A stretch of 64,000 nucleotides of DNA from Lewinellaceae bacterium (GCA_016710765.1 JADJUJ010000024.1:1-64000); one strand, 5' to 3'; counted from the stretch's first letter, positions 55,621 through 64,000 are shown. Made by a program: numbers and translations. The notes: generated from the letters alone by a model not told the origin.

Positions 55621-57165
55621 ATGGCAAAAGTACTTGCAACACCAGGGGTTTACATCGAGGAGAAGAGCGCTTTCCTGAATTCCGCCGTACCGGTGGCCAC
55701 CGCAGTACCCGCTTTTCTGGGGTATACGGAAAAAGCCATTTGGAACAATAAGGACATTACGAACACGCCAACCCGGATATCCTCTTTTGGCGAGTACTTG
55801 TTGTATTTCGGCGGCGCCCCAAAAACAACGTATTCCTTTGAGAATGTCAGGACCACCGATCCCAAGCAGATTTACAAGTTAGAACCCAAGGATAAGCGTT
55901 TCCTTTTGTTCCATTGTATGAAGCATTTTTTTGCCAATGGCGGCTCGGATTGCTACATCGTTTCCATTGGGAATTACGATGCCAAAATGACCATCGATGA
56001 CTTCGATTCCGAAGCAGTAGATGCCAATGGCGAAAGTAAACAAAAAGGCCTCAAAACACTCCTGAAGGAAACGGAGCCAACGATGGTGGTCGCTCCGGAT
56101 GCCGTTTTATTAGAAGCATCTACTTTTGCCGATCTGCAAACCCGGATCTTGAACCATTGTGGTGCAATAATGCGCAGCCGCATTGCCATTCTTGACGTGT
56201 ACGATGGCTATAAAGCACGAAGTCTAGATCCTCAAAGTGATGTAATCACGAAATTCCGGGAGGGTTTGCAAGGAAATGCCAATTTGCAATGGGGCGCTGC
56301 TTATTATCCCTGGGTTCATACCAATATTACGAGCGCGGATGCTGTAAACTTTACAAACATCGATGCTGTGCAGCGTGCAGTCTTGGGCAAAACATTGCTC
56401 GAGGATGTAGATGCCGCGGTGGCTGAGCAAACGATGGACCCAAAAAGGGCCGATCAGATTAAAGTGGAAGTGGCCAAACTAACACCGGATCTAACAGACC
56501 CGGATGGAATCAGCAACCTGCACCAAACCTTGTGGGCCATCAGCCCGCTGTATAAATCCATTATGGATACCCTTCGGGAACAAATGAACCTGCTTCCCCC
56601 ATCGGCCGGTATGGCTGGCCTTTATACGATGGTGGATAATTCCGTTGGGGTGTTTCAGTCCCCGGCCAACATCAGTTTTGGCGCTGTGGTGCGCCCGGCA
56701 GTTAACCTAACCAACGACGAACAGGAAGATCTTAACCTCCCCCTCAACGGCATGGCCGTCAATGCCATCCGCACCTTTCTTGGAAAGGGCGTATTGGTTT
56801 GGGGCGCGCGAACACTTGATGGCAACAGCCAGGACTGGCGCTACATCAGTGTGCGGCGGACAGTTATTTACATTGAACAATCCGTAAAACAGGCCATTGA
56901 GCCATTTGTGTTTGCACCGAATACGGCCAGTACCTGGACCAATGTTAAAGCGTTGATTACCAATTTTTTAACCAATGTTTGGGCATCAGGCGCCCTGGCT
57001 GGAGCCTCTGCCGATGATGCTTTTAGTGTCGACGTTGGTTTGGGTACCACCATGACACCGATCGATATCCTCGATGGAATAATGAGAGTATCTGTGAAAA
57101 TCGCCATAACCCGGCCAGCCGAATTTATTGTGATTACGTTCCAGCAAAAAATGCAACAGGCTTAG
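55621..57165 (+). CDS. Contractile sheath protein
   Basis: 514 aa phage-type tail sheath. N-terminal LATPGVYIEEKSAF..SAVPVATAVPAFLGYTEKA is the sheath signature; C-terminal domain GVLVWGARTLDGNSQDWRYISVRRTVIYIEQSVKQAIEPFVFAPNTASTW and VKIAITRPAEFIVITFQQ matches the phage_sheath_1C fold. The sheath contracts to drive the inner tube through a membrane. Only one sheath is present, whereas Afp/PVC-type loci have several. Confidence 0.95.
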   Translation: MAKVLATPGVYIEEKSAFLNSAVPVATAVPAFLGYTEKAIWNNKDITNTPTRISSFGEYLLYFGGAPKTTYSFENVRTTDPKQIYKLEPKDKRFLLFHCMKHFFANGGSDCYIVSIGNYDAKMTIDDFDSEAVDANGESKQKGLKTLLKETEPTMVVAPDAVLLEASTFADLQTRILNHCGAIMRSRIAILDVYDGYKARSLDPQSDVITKFREGLQGNANLQWGAAYYPWVHTNITSADAVNFTNIDAVQRAVLGKTLLEDVDAAVAEQTMDPKRADQIKVEVAKLTPDLTDPDGISNLHQTLWAISPLYKSIMDTLREQMNLLPPSAGMAGLYTMVDNSVGVFQSPANISFGAVVRPAVNLTNDEQEDLNLPLNGMAVNAIRTFLGKGVLVWGARTLDGNSQDWRYISVRRTVIYIEQSVKQAIEPFVFAPNTASTWTNVKALITNFLTNVWASGALAGASADDAFSVDVGLGTTMTPIDILDGIMRVSVKIAITRPAEFIVITFQQKMQQA

Positions 57166-57704
57166 TACCTTTTTGGGCCCAGCAGAAAATCCCGAACACG
57201 TTCTCTAAACTGGATTTTAGCCAAATGAAACCATTTATGTGGCTTGATTATCAATGGTTTAATATGGCATTGATGAAATTATGAACATACCTCAAAATTA
57301 AGGGTGTGCAATATTTATTTTAAGTACGATCGCGGCGCTACGGGCTTGGCCTTTTACAAATCCCGATTTTGCGTTGATGGAGGTGGATGAAGCAAAAAAC
57401 TGTGTGAGCCAACCAGATAGAAGGGGGCGCAGACCCGACTAGTTCGATGGGCGAGTTTTTTTTTGCGCCGCCGCAATCAACAAGCAAAATCGTAGGATTT
57501 GTAAAGAGCCATGGGCTTTTTTGGTTACTTTTTTGGCCACAAAAAAGTGACAAATCGATCTTTTTATTCCAAAAGTTAACGAACCTGATGCATTTTTGCC
57601 GTTGTAGAAAAATAAGATTGTTTCTTGTTTCGAAATGGTTAAAGTCCAGCTAAAACGGAATGCGATCCAATCATTTCCATCACCAATAAAACAACAATAA
57701 AATC
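57166..57704. other. Gene-free 540-bp gap inside the injection-system locus
   Basis: Bounded by repeat copies 57192-57231 and 57595-57655 (inverted relative to each other); contains a TTTTTTGGTTACTTTTTTGG stretch near 57520. No convincing frame. Appears to be an insertion of repeated, non-coding DNA between sheath and tube genes. Confidence 0.55.
57192..57655. repeat. Repeat copies b and c flanking the sheath-tube gap
   Basis: Copy b (57192-57231) shares CCGAACA.GTTCT..AAACTGGA.TTTAGCCA with copy a at 51777; copy c (57595-57655) is the reverse complement of copy a over ~60 bases (ATGGnTAAAGTCCAG core). Together they form the imperfect inverted ends of a ~464-bp stretch. Confidence 0.65.
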
Positions 57705-58154
57705 ATGGCAGAAGAAAAACAGGAATCAACTTGGCCCGTTCCATTATTTCATTTTAATATAAAAATTGGCGACAAAAGTGAGATTGCATTCCAGGAGGTA
57801 TCAGGCCTGGATACAGAATACGATGTCATTGAATATCGCGCAGGCAACAGCGCTGAATTTTCTGTAGTTAAAATGCCGGGCTTGAAAAAGGTATCCGATA
57901 TTACGTTGAAAAAAGGCTTGTTTAAAGACGACACTGCGTTGTTTGATTATTTTGCCAGTGTAAAAATGAACACCGTTAAGCGCGAAACTGTGGTAATTAC
58001 ACTGTTGGATGAAGAACACAAGCCGTTGTTTGTCTGGACCTTAAACAACGCCTTTCCCATAAAAATGACCGGCACAGAGTTGAATGCTACATCGGGAGAA
58101 GTGGCAATAGAGGAATTGGTACTGGCGCACGAAGGATTGACGATGGCTACATAA
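57705..58154 (+). CDS. Inner tube protein (gp19/Hcp-like)
   Basis: 149 aa of the phage tail tube family: PVPLFHFNIKIGDKSEIAFQEVSGLDTEYDVIEYRAGNS, VVKMPGLKKVSDITLKKGLF, ETVVITLLDEEHKPLFVWTLNNAFPIKMTGTELNATSGEVAIEELVLAHEGL. It polymerises into the rigid tube inside the sheath. Confidence 0.95.
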   Translation: MAEEKQESTWPVPLFHFNIKIGDKSEIAFQEVSGLDTEYDVIEYRAGNSAEFSVVKMPGLKKVSDITLKKGLFKDDTALFDYFASVKMNTVKRETVVITLLDEEHKPLFVWTLNNAFPIKMTGTELNATSGEVAIEELVLAHEGLTMAT

Positions 58155-58212
58155 GTACTGTTTTAAAAACAAGCCAGATTGAAACCATATAATTTTATCA
58201 CAAATCATACTC

Positions 58213-59819
58213 ATGGCCAAGCTCCCGCACAAGCAACAGATATCATCCATGCCAAAATCTCCTGCTCAGGAATATCCAGATATAATAGCCGTAAAAGTAT
58301 TTGTAAATGGCAAAGTAATTAATGATACAGATCAAATTACCCAAATAAGTGTGACCAAGGCGGTCAATCAAATCGGTAAGGCAGAAATTCGTGTTGCGCT
58401 GGACCTCGGAGCTGAAACTGATCAGGTATTTGAACCACTTGATGCCGATCATTTTTTACCCGGTTACTCAATCGACATTCAGGTCGGATCTGTTTTAAGA
58501 ACCAACAGTATTTTTAAAGGCATCATTACCAGTCTTGGCGCAAGTGCTACCAGCCAAGGAAAGGTAGAAATGTTGGTGGGATGTTCTGAGCAGACTGTTG
58601 TCATGACCAACGACTGTGGGAATGCCATTTTCGACAACAAAAAAGACAGTGAAATTTTTGCCGCTATAATTGCCGATTGTGCGCTTTCCAGCGAACTGGA
58701 TCCTACTGATTTTGTGCACAGCCAATTGGTCCGGTATCAATCCAGCAGCTGGGATTTTTTGCTTGCCAGGGCAGCCGCCAACGGCATGTGGGTATATGCT
58801 GATGGGGATAAGGTTTTTGTGAAACGGCCCATGCCTTCAGCCGGGGCCCCTCCAAGTGTTAAGATTGAATTTGGTAGGGATACCACCGAATTTAATTTTT
58901 CCCTGGACACCGCGGTGCAGGGAACGCTTACAACCTTGGGGAGTTCCACCATAAAATTGAATACGCCTGTTGAGCTGTCGGGATTTGGCGCCCGATTTAA
59001 TGGCCTTGCCCTTGTTACAGCAGTCCATCATAGTATCGACGCGGGACAATGGAAAACAACACTGCAATTCGGGAATGCAACCGATGGGGTGGTGGTGAGA
59101 CAGCCAACATCTTCGCTGCCGAACAGCGAAATGGTACCACCAATCAATGGTTTGCAAAACGGAAAAGTATTGAAAATTGACGGCGACCCGGATCACAGTT
59201 TCCGCATTCAGGTTTTGGTGCCTGCGATCGATCCTGTAGTTCCGATTTGGGCACGAATGGCGCAGTTTTATGCAACAAGTCAACAAGGCCTGTTTTTTAT
59301 GCCTGAAATTAATGACGAAGTGGTAATGGGTTTTCTCAATGAAGATCCAAGGTATCCGATTGTTTTGGGATCGATGTATAGTTCCAAAATAAAAGCGGCT
59401 TATGCAGCAGACCCAAAGAATGCCATTAAAGCCATAACGACAAAAATGGCCTTAAAATTGAGTTTGACGATCAACAGAAGATCATTACTGTGGAAACTCC
59501 CGCTGGCAATTCATTTGTACTGTCGGATAAAGACAAGTCGGTTGTTGCACGAGATCAAAATGGGAACCAACTTGAAATGATCAATGCAGGAATTGTACTG
59601 AATAGTGCCAAAGACATTGAGATAAAGGCAACGGGTAAAATTTCCATTCAAGCAAACCAGTCTGTCAACATGAAATCGTCTGGCGGTGATGTCACATTGG
59701 AGGGTATGAACCTAACGGCAAAGGCGCAAATGAATTTTAGTGCCCAAGGCGCTGTGGAAGCCGAGATAAAATCATCAGCCCAGACTTCCGTGAAGGGGGC
59801 AATTGTGATGATCAATTGA
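58213..59819 (+). CDS. VgrG-like central spike (frameshifted)
   Basis: About 535 aa restored. N-terminal gpD-like domains (PDIIAVKVFVNGKVI, SVTKAVNQIGKAEIRVAL, YQSSSWDFLLARAAANGMWVYADGDKVFVKRP), the OB-fold gp5-like region (GKVLKIDGDPDHSFRIQVLVPAID, MAQFYATSQQGLFFMPEINDEVVMGFLNEDPRYPIVLGSMY) and a C-terminal beta-helix stalk (DIEIKATGKISIQANQSVNMKSSGG). Break at the A5 run 59442-59446; one more A gives TTKNGLKIEFDDQQKIITVETPAG. A second possible start is ATG 58249. Confidence 0.93.
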
Positions 59820-59859
59820 GTAAACTATGCCCTTATTTATTAACAAAAACAAGATAACC

Positions 59860-60159
59860 ATGCCTCCAGCAGCCAGATTAACCGATATGCATACCTGTCC
59901 AATGGTTACACCAGGCCTACCCCCCATTCCGCATGTAGGAGGGCCTATTGTTGGCCCTGGCGTTCCAACGGTGCTAATTGGCGGTATGCCGGCCGCAGTA
60001 GTAGGTGATATGTGTGTATGTGTCGGCCCTCCGGATGCCATTGTAACGGGTTCCGCTACGGTGCTCATTGGTGGAAAGCCAGCCGCCAGAATGGGTGATG
60101 TAACTGCCCACGGTGGCAGTATCGTACTCGGGATTCCAAACGTGCTTATTGGTGGCTGA
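59860..60159 (+). CDS. PAAR-repeat spike tip protein
   Basis: 99 aa from ATG 59860 (MPPAARLTDMHTCPM); an in-frame ATG at 59827 would add 11 residues. PAAR motifs PAAVVGD and KPAARMGD with His/Cys (HTCP, DMCVC, DVTAHGG) that bind the zinc at the tip. It sharpens the VgrG spike; no effector domain is fused. Confidence 0.92.
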   Translation: MPPAARLTDMHTCPMVTPGLPPIPHVGGPIVGPGVPTVLIGGMPAAVVGDMCVCVGPPDAIVTGSATVLIGGKPAARMGDVTAHGGSIVLGIPNVLIGG

Positions 60160-60217
60160 AGGCAGGAACCTGATCCTTAAAAAAGCATTTTCCAAGCAAT
60201 TATTAATAGAAGCCAAC

Positions 60218-61024
60218 ATGAAGGAACCCAAATTCAGCATTCAATTCCCGGCCCAAAAAATAGCAACACCATTGCAATGGGACGACCTTGTTGTCGACAC
60301 CCACTGCATGAATGCAATCATAGAAATCAAAACCTGGATTGAAAACGAGCAAACGATACTTACCGATTGGAAACTCAACAAAAGGTTGAAACCTGGTTTC
60401 CGTGCGCTTTTCTACGGTCCGGAAGGCACAGGAAAAACATTGGCAGCATCATTGCTGGGTCAAGCAACTGCCCGAAAAGTATACCGGGTGGATTTATCGG
60501 TAGGAATTTCGAAGTACATCGGAGAGACCGAGAAAAACCTGGCTACCGTATTTGATCGAGCCCAAAAAAACAATTGGATCTTATTTTTTGACGAAGCCGA
60601 TGCTCTTTTTGGAAAACGCACTGTTGTCAAGGACGCTCACGATCGGTACGCAAACCAAGAGGTAGCTTATTTGCTGCAAAGGGTTGAAGATTATCCGGGT
60701 GTGGTAATATTTGCTTCTAATCTGAAGGCCAATATTGACGAAGCTTTTTCCAGGCGTTTTCAATCCATGATTCACTTCTCCATGCCCAATGCGGAACAAC
60801 GTTTAATGCTTTGGAAAAAAACTTTTTCCGGTGCTATGCAGGTTGCGCCGGATCTCGATTGGGAGAAAATTGCCGTCTCCTATGAAATTTCTGGAGGTGA
60901 TATGCTTGATGTCTTGCAATACTGTGCACTGACAGCGGTTCAACGTAAGCCACCCGTTGTACAATCTCGCGATATACTTGCCGGGATCCGGCGGGTAATG
61001 CAGAAGCACGGCAAGATACGCTAG
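60218..61024 (+). CDS. AAA+ ATPase of the injection system
   Basis: 268 aa from ATG 60218 (MKEPKFSIQF). Walker A GPEGTGKT (67-74), Walker B ILFFDEADALFGKR (Asp125, Glu126), arginine fingers in AFSRRFQSMIHF. This is the Afp15-type ATPase found in most extracellular contractile injection systems, proposed to act in assembly. Last gene of the locus; ends before a structured intergenic region. Confidence 0.93.
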   Translation: MKEPKFSIQFPAQKIATPLQWDDLVVDTHCMNAIIEIKTWIENEQTILTDWKLNKRLKPGFRALFYGPEGTGKTLAASLLGQATARKVYRVDLSVGISKYIGETEKNLATVFDRAQKNNWILFFDEADALFGKRTVVKDAHDRYANQEVAYLLQRVEDYPGVVIFASNLKANIDEAFSRRFQSMIHFSMPNAEQRLMLWKKTFSGAMQVAPDLDWEKIAVSYEISGGDMLDVLQYCALTAVQRKPPVVQSRDILAGIRRVMQKHGKIR

Positions 61025-61033
61025 TAGATGACC

Positions 61034-61174
61034 AATTTAGTTTTTGTAATGGTTCACTTTGTGGCGCGGAAATTTTGCGCAGCAAAATATCCGCGCGTTT
61101 CTGCTGCGGGAAACTATTTTTTTGCGCAGCAAAAACTAAATTACTTTACCACTAGTGCCGGACGCGGCACTAGT
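61034..61174. repeat. Nested palindromic region between ATPase and MFS genes
   Basis: Outer inverted pair AATTTAGTTTTTG (61034-61046) and its complement (61130-61142); inside, an arm pair GCGGAAATTTTGC/GCAAAATATCCGC (61064-61097 region) and a repeated TTGCGCAGCAAAA. A ten-bp hairpin ACTAGTGCCG/CGGCACTAGT at 61151-61174 overlaps the stop codon of the MFS gene and may terminate both convergent genes. Confidence 0.65.
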
Positions 61175-62498
61175 CAGCCTTTGTCATCTGCATCTCCAAA
61201 TCCTCCAGTGAAACACCTTTCGTTTCCGGCATCATTTTCCACACGAAAATCAGCTGCAACACCATCATAAAGGCAAAGAAGACGAAAACGGGTGCAGCGC
61301 CAACTTTGGCGAACAGCCACGGTACCGCAGAAGGAATGGCCGCCGCCAGCACCCAATGAACAGAACTGCCGAAGGATTGTCCGCTGGCCCGCAGGTGGTT
61401 GGGGAAAATTTCAGAAATGAATACCCAGATAACCGTTCCCTGCCCAATAGCATGCGCAGCAATAAACATAAACAGGAAAATCGGCACAGCCATGCCCTGC
61501 CAGTTCATCCAGAATGCCATGGCCACCAGCGAAAGCGAAATGATGTAGCCCACGGAGCCAATGTACAGGAGTTGCTTGCGGCCCAACTTGTCAATCAGCG
61601 ACAAGCCAATCAAGGTGAAAATCATATTGGTGATGCCCACCCCGATGCTGCTCAGCAAAGCAGCACTGTCTTCCAGTCCTGCAATTTTAAAAATTCGCGG
61701 AGCATAGTATAAAAAAGCGTTTATGCCCGAAAATTGGTTGAAAAAAGCCACCAAAAAGGCCAACATCAAAGGGAACTGAAATGCTTTGTTGAAGATGGAT
61801 TCTTTTTTTCCCAACAACGCCTGATCGGATAATATTCTGTCTATTTCAACCTCCGGGTCAACTGTCGGATCAATCAGTCGCATGGTCGCTGCGGCTGCAA
61901 CGCGATCCTTTTTCTTTACCAATAGCCACCGCGGACTCTCCGGCACCGTAAATACCATCAGGGTGTACATAAAAGCGGGAATTGCTTCCACCCCAATCAT
62001 CCAACGCCAGCCGTTTTCCCCCAATCCACTCAGCAGGTAATTCGACACAAATGCGATCAGGATACCGAAAACGATGTTGAACTGGTACAGGGCTACCAGC
62101 CGGCCGCGATTGTGGGCAGGTGCTATTTCCGATACATAAGCCGGCGCGGCAATGGTAGAGGCGCCTACTGCAAGCCCGCCGACAAACCGGAAAAAGGCAA
62201 ATACCCAGGGATCGTTTGCCAGGGCAGAACCGACAGCAGATATAAAATAAAACACGCCAATCCACAGCAGTGTTTTCTTCCGGCCAAGCTTGTCGGTGGG
62301 GATGCCGCCCAGGATCGCGCCTAAGACGGTGCCCCAGAGGGCAGAAGCGATGATCACAACGCCATGAAAGACTTCACCGCGCGGCCACAACTGCTGCAGC
62401 GACAAATCGGCGCCCGATATCACCACTGTGTCAAATCCAAAAAGAAATCCGGCCAGTGCTACGGTGATCGACCAAAAGAAAATTTTGCGGTGGTTCAT
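61170..62498 (-). CDS. MFS sugar:H+/Na+ symporter (sugar porter family)
   Basis: 442 aa, 12 membrane helices. Sugar-porter signatures: GFDTVVISGAD, DKLGRKKTLLWIG, RFVGGLAVGASTIAAPAYVSEIAPAHNRGRLVALYQ, PESPRWLLVKKKD, NQFSGINAFLYYAPRIF and SEIFPNHLRASGQ, PETKGVSLEDLE. Probably imports a monosaccharide such as xylose, galactose or glucose; alone in the window. Confidence 0.94.
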   Translation of the reverse strand: MNHRKIFFWSITVALAGFLFGFDTVVISGADLSLQQLWPRGEVFHGVVIIASALWGTVLGAILGGIPTDKLGRKKTLLWIGVFYFISAVGSALANDPWVFAFFRFVGGLAVGASTIAAPAYVSEIAPAHNRGRLVALYQFNIVFGILIAFVSNYLLSGLGENGWRWMIGVEAIPAFMYTLMVFTVPESPRWLLVKKKDRVAAAATMRLIDPTVDPEVEIDRILSDQALLGKKESIFNKAFQFPLMLAFLVAFFNQFSGINAFLYYAPRIFKIAGLEDSAALLSSIGVGITNMIFTLIGLSLIDKLGRKQLLYIGSVGYIISLSLVAMAFWMNWQGMAVPIFLFMFIAAHAIGQGTVIWVFISEIFPNHLRASGQSFGSSVHWVLAAAIPSAVPWLFAKVGAAPVFVFFAFMMVLQLIFVWKMMPETKGVSLEDLEMQMTKAD

Positions 62499-62713
62499 AG
62501 GTGGTTCAGGTATGGACAGGATGGAACAGTTCAGGCAGATGGCACTTTGATGCGCGGCACAAATAAAGGAAAAAATTACCTGGCTTGGCCTAAAAGAAAA
62601 AGCAAAGTGCTGTAGTGCCTTACTGAAATTACTGCATTTACCCCCTGAGGGTCAGTATCCACCTGCCAATAGATCCTGGTAGTAATGAACAACAAGCGCT
62701 GGGGCGGCGATGA

Positions 62714-62905
62714 TTATGCTGGTCTTTCCACCACCTCATCCCGTTCACAAACGCCACCACCACAGTTACAGCCGCCGCATCCTGGCTTTCGGTCAAGGTG
62801 ATTCTTGGTGCCCATTTTTTTGGCCAACAATTGTACCATTACCCAGCCTATACAAAGTGCGGTCAAAGCGAAAACTGGAACAATTATTTCTTTCAAATTT
62901 ATCAT
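62714..62905 (-). CDS. Small cysteine-rich membrane protein next to rnfA
   Basis: 63 aa: one helix (IIVPVFALTALCIGWVMVQLLA) and a cytosolic or periplasmic tail with Cys43, Cys46, Cys48 and Cys53 in GCGGCNCGGGVCERDE. AGGAGG lies six bases before the ATG, a strong site for this phylum. The architecture (one helix, four tail cysteines) parallels NqrM, the iron-centre maturation factor of Na+-NQR, but the sequence is different; FeoB-associated cysteine-rich proteins are an alternative match. Follows rnfA by about 30 bases. Confidence 0.75.
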   Translation of the reverse strand: MINLKEIIVPVFALTALCIGWVMVQLLAKKMGTKNHLDRKPGCGGCNCGGGVCERDEVVERPA

Positions 62906-62939
62906 GTGTGCCTCCTGTTAATCCTAAAAATTGTTTTGC

Positions 62940-63380
62940 TTATAGTGCCAGCGTAATGCCGCCACCAGCACCAAGCGCATACACCAAACCTTCCACCAGT
63001 CCGTATCCTTTGTTGGTTGCAAACAAAGCCAGCGCCAGAATACCACAGTTGGTGGTAATCAATGGCAGGAAAATTCCCAGGGCCCGGAACAGCTCCGGAC
63101 TCAGTTTTTTTATGGCCATTTCCACAAACTGTACGGTGCTTGCTATGACAATAATGAAACTGATCAGACGCAGATAGGGGGCGTAAATCAACACATAGGT
63201 GTTCAATACCCAGGCGCAAAGTGCCGTGATGAGCAGCACAAAGATATTGGCCAAGCCAAGCCGGAAGGCAGTAATCAGTTTGTTGGTTACGCCCAGGAAA
63301 GGGCAAATGCCCAGAAAGTAGGTCAGGATAAAATTGTTGACCAATAGGGCTGATATAAAAATCCAAAGCAGGTTGTCCAT
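62940..63380 (-). CDS. rnfA: RnfA, ion-translocating oxidoreductase subunit, C-terminally short
   Basis: 146 aa. Starts MDNLLWIFISALLVNNFILTYFLGICPFLGV and contains LGIFLPLITTNCGILALALF, so both cysteines for the intramembrane [2Fe-2S] centre are present. It stops after LVYALGAGGGITLAL, where family members (193 aa) go on with an IRER loop and a sixth helix. Neither other frame continues the homology after the stop, so this is not a simple frameshift. Starts two bases after rnfE. Confidence 0.88.
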   Translation of the reverse strand: MDNLLWIFISALLVNNFILTYFLGICPFLGVTNKLITAFRLGLANIFVLLITALCAWVLNTYVLIYAPYLRLISFIIVIASTVQFVEMAIKKLSPELFRALGIFLPLITTNCGILALALFATNKGYGLVEGLVYALGAGGGITLAL

Positions 63381-63382
63381 GA

Positions 63383-64000
63383 TCAGGCGGGGTTGGTTAC
63401 AGTAGATGTTTTTTTGCGCTGTTGCCGCCAGTTAAAAAAGAGCAACATCAAACCCAGCGTGAAAAAACCGCCGGGAGGAAGTACCATGATCACCCAGGGT
63501 TCGAAACCCTCGCCGAACAAGGGTATGTTGAAAAGCGATCCGCTGCCCAGCACTTCCCGAATGATGCCTACACCCAACAAGGCCCCTGTAAAACCCAATC
63601 CCATGCCGAGGGCGTCGGCAGTAGCCAGCCCAACAGGGTTGTGGGAAGCAAAAGCCTCAGCCCTGCACAGAATAATGCAGTTGACAACGATCAGTGCTAT
63701 GAAGGCTCCCAACTCTTTGTGAATGTCTGGAAGCCAGGCTGCGAGCAGGAAGTCTACCAGTGATACAAACGTGGCAATAATGACCACATAGGTGGTGATT
63801 CTGACCTGTTTGGGAATGGCTTTGCGCAAAAGGGAAACCAGTATACTTGAAAAAAGCAGTACAAACAGCGTTGCCAATCCCATCGCCAGGCTGTTGATGG
63901 CTGTATTGGATACCGCCAGGGAAGGGCACATGCCCAGCACCATAACGAATATGGGATTTTCTTTCCACAGTCCTTTTATGAATTCAACGGCAAACCGATT
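63383..64000 (-). CDS. rnfE: RnfE, ion-translocating oxidoreductase subunit (5' partial)
   Basis: At least 205 residues; the start is beyond the window. The visible frame begins FIKGLWKENPIFVMVLGMCPSLAVSNTAINS, then IALIVVNCIILCRAEAFAS, GFTGALLGVGIIREVLGSG and FTLGLMLLFFNW. Cysteines match the NqrD-type iron-centre positions. Gene order rnfE-rnfA means the rest of an rnf operon lies beyond 64 kb. Confidence 0.93.
   Translation of the reverse strand, partial: NRFAVEFIKGLWKENPIFVMVLGMCPSLAVSNTAINSLAMGLATLFVLLFSSILVSLLRKAIPKQVRITTYVVIIATFVSLVDFLLAAWLPDIHKELGAFIALIVVNCIILCRAEAFASHNPVGLATADALGMGLGFTGALLGVGIIREVLGSGSLFNIPLFGEGFEPWVIMVLPPGGFFTLGLMLLFFNWRQQRKKTSTVTNPA

Noticed and set aside
62902..63366. 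154-codon alternative frame over rnfA
   Set aside because: Shadow of rnfA in another frame; only the 62940-63380 frame has the RnfA motifs.

Overview
The window looks like a chromosomal piece of a Bacteroidota bacterium, most likely a member of the Saprospiria. The evidence is type IX secretion C-terminal sorting domains, promoters of the TTTG-N19-TAnnTTTG type, a six-gene Na+-NQR operon next to ApbE and NqrM, a second Rnf-type complex, carboxynorspermidine decarboxylase, and part of a contractile injection system of the rhapidosome type. The genus cannot be read from the sequence.

Layout. 1-9.2 kb: a GH29 fucosidase (5' end outside the window), a MacB-like permease, LolA, RNase R, a small basic secreted protein and a GH32 fructanase. 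9.2-19.1 kb: a Tat-exported class V aminotransferase, a PaaG-like isomerase, a GH25 lysozyme, a TlpA-type thioredoxin, tRNA-Leu(UAA), YidC, NspC, a coiled-coil/helix-hairpin-helix membrane protein, an OmpA protein and CsaA. 19.2-22 kb: an MsbA-like ABC exporter that lacks its signature motif, and ferrochelatase. 22.2-28.1 kb: nqrABCDEF. 28-36.5 kb: a GH95 fucosidase, ApbE, a convergent short nqrM, a CBS protein, a NhaD antiporter, a START-domain protein and a UbiD decarboxylase. 36.5-38 kb: an AT-rich TIR/patatin-like fusion gene. 38.2-42.2 kb: a lipoprotein, a fatty-acid-hydroxylase family protein, then tRNA-Glu(UUC) followed by four tandem ~365-bp units, each a GIY-YIG nuclease gene plus a 3' half of tRNA-Glu with a hairpin inserted in its T loop; a large inverted-repeat element follows. 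42.3-51.7 kb: a T9SS protein, a carbamoyltransferase/DUF5989/SxtJ/SGNH cluster and a very large M64-like T9SS metallopeptidase. 51.8-53.8 kb: a barrel protein and two beta-propeller-like lipoproteins. 54.1-61 kb: seven genes of a contractile injection system (tube terminator, unknown, sheath, tube, VgrG spike, PAAR tip, AAA+ ATPase). 61.2-64 kb: an MFS sugar porter and the 3' end of an rnf operon whose RnfA is short and is followed by a small cysteine-rich membrane protein.

Roughly twenty genes, including clearly essential ones (rnr, hemH, lolA, nqrA, nqrB), carry a single-base frameshift, mostly at a homopolymer and mostly a lost base. This points to consensus errors of a long-read assembly rather than mass pseudogenisation; spans below are given for the restored genes. 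The most unusual structures are the tRNA-Glu/GIY-YIG array, the TIR/pseudo-patatin protein, the short RnfA with its cysteine-rich partner, the compact injection-system locus, and several small inverted-repeat elements, two of which have perfect 9-bp target duplications.
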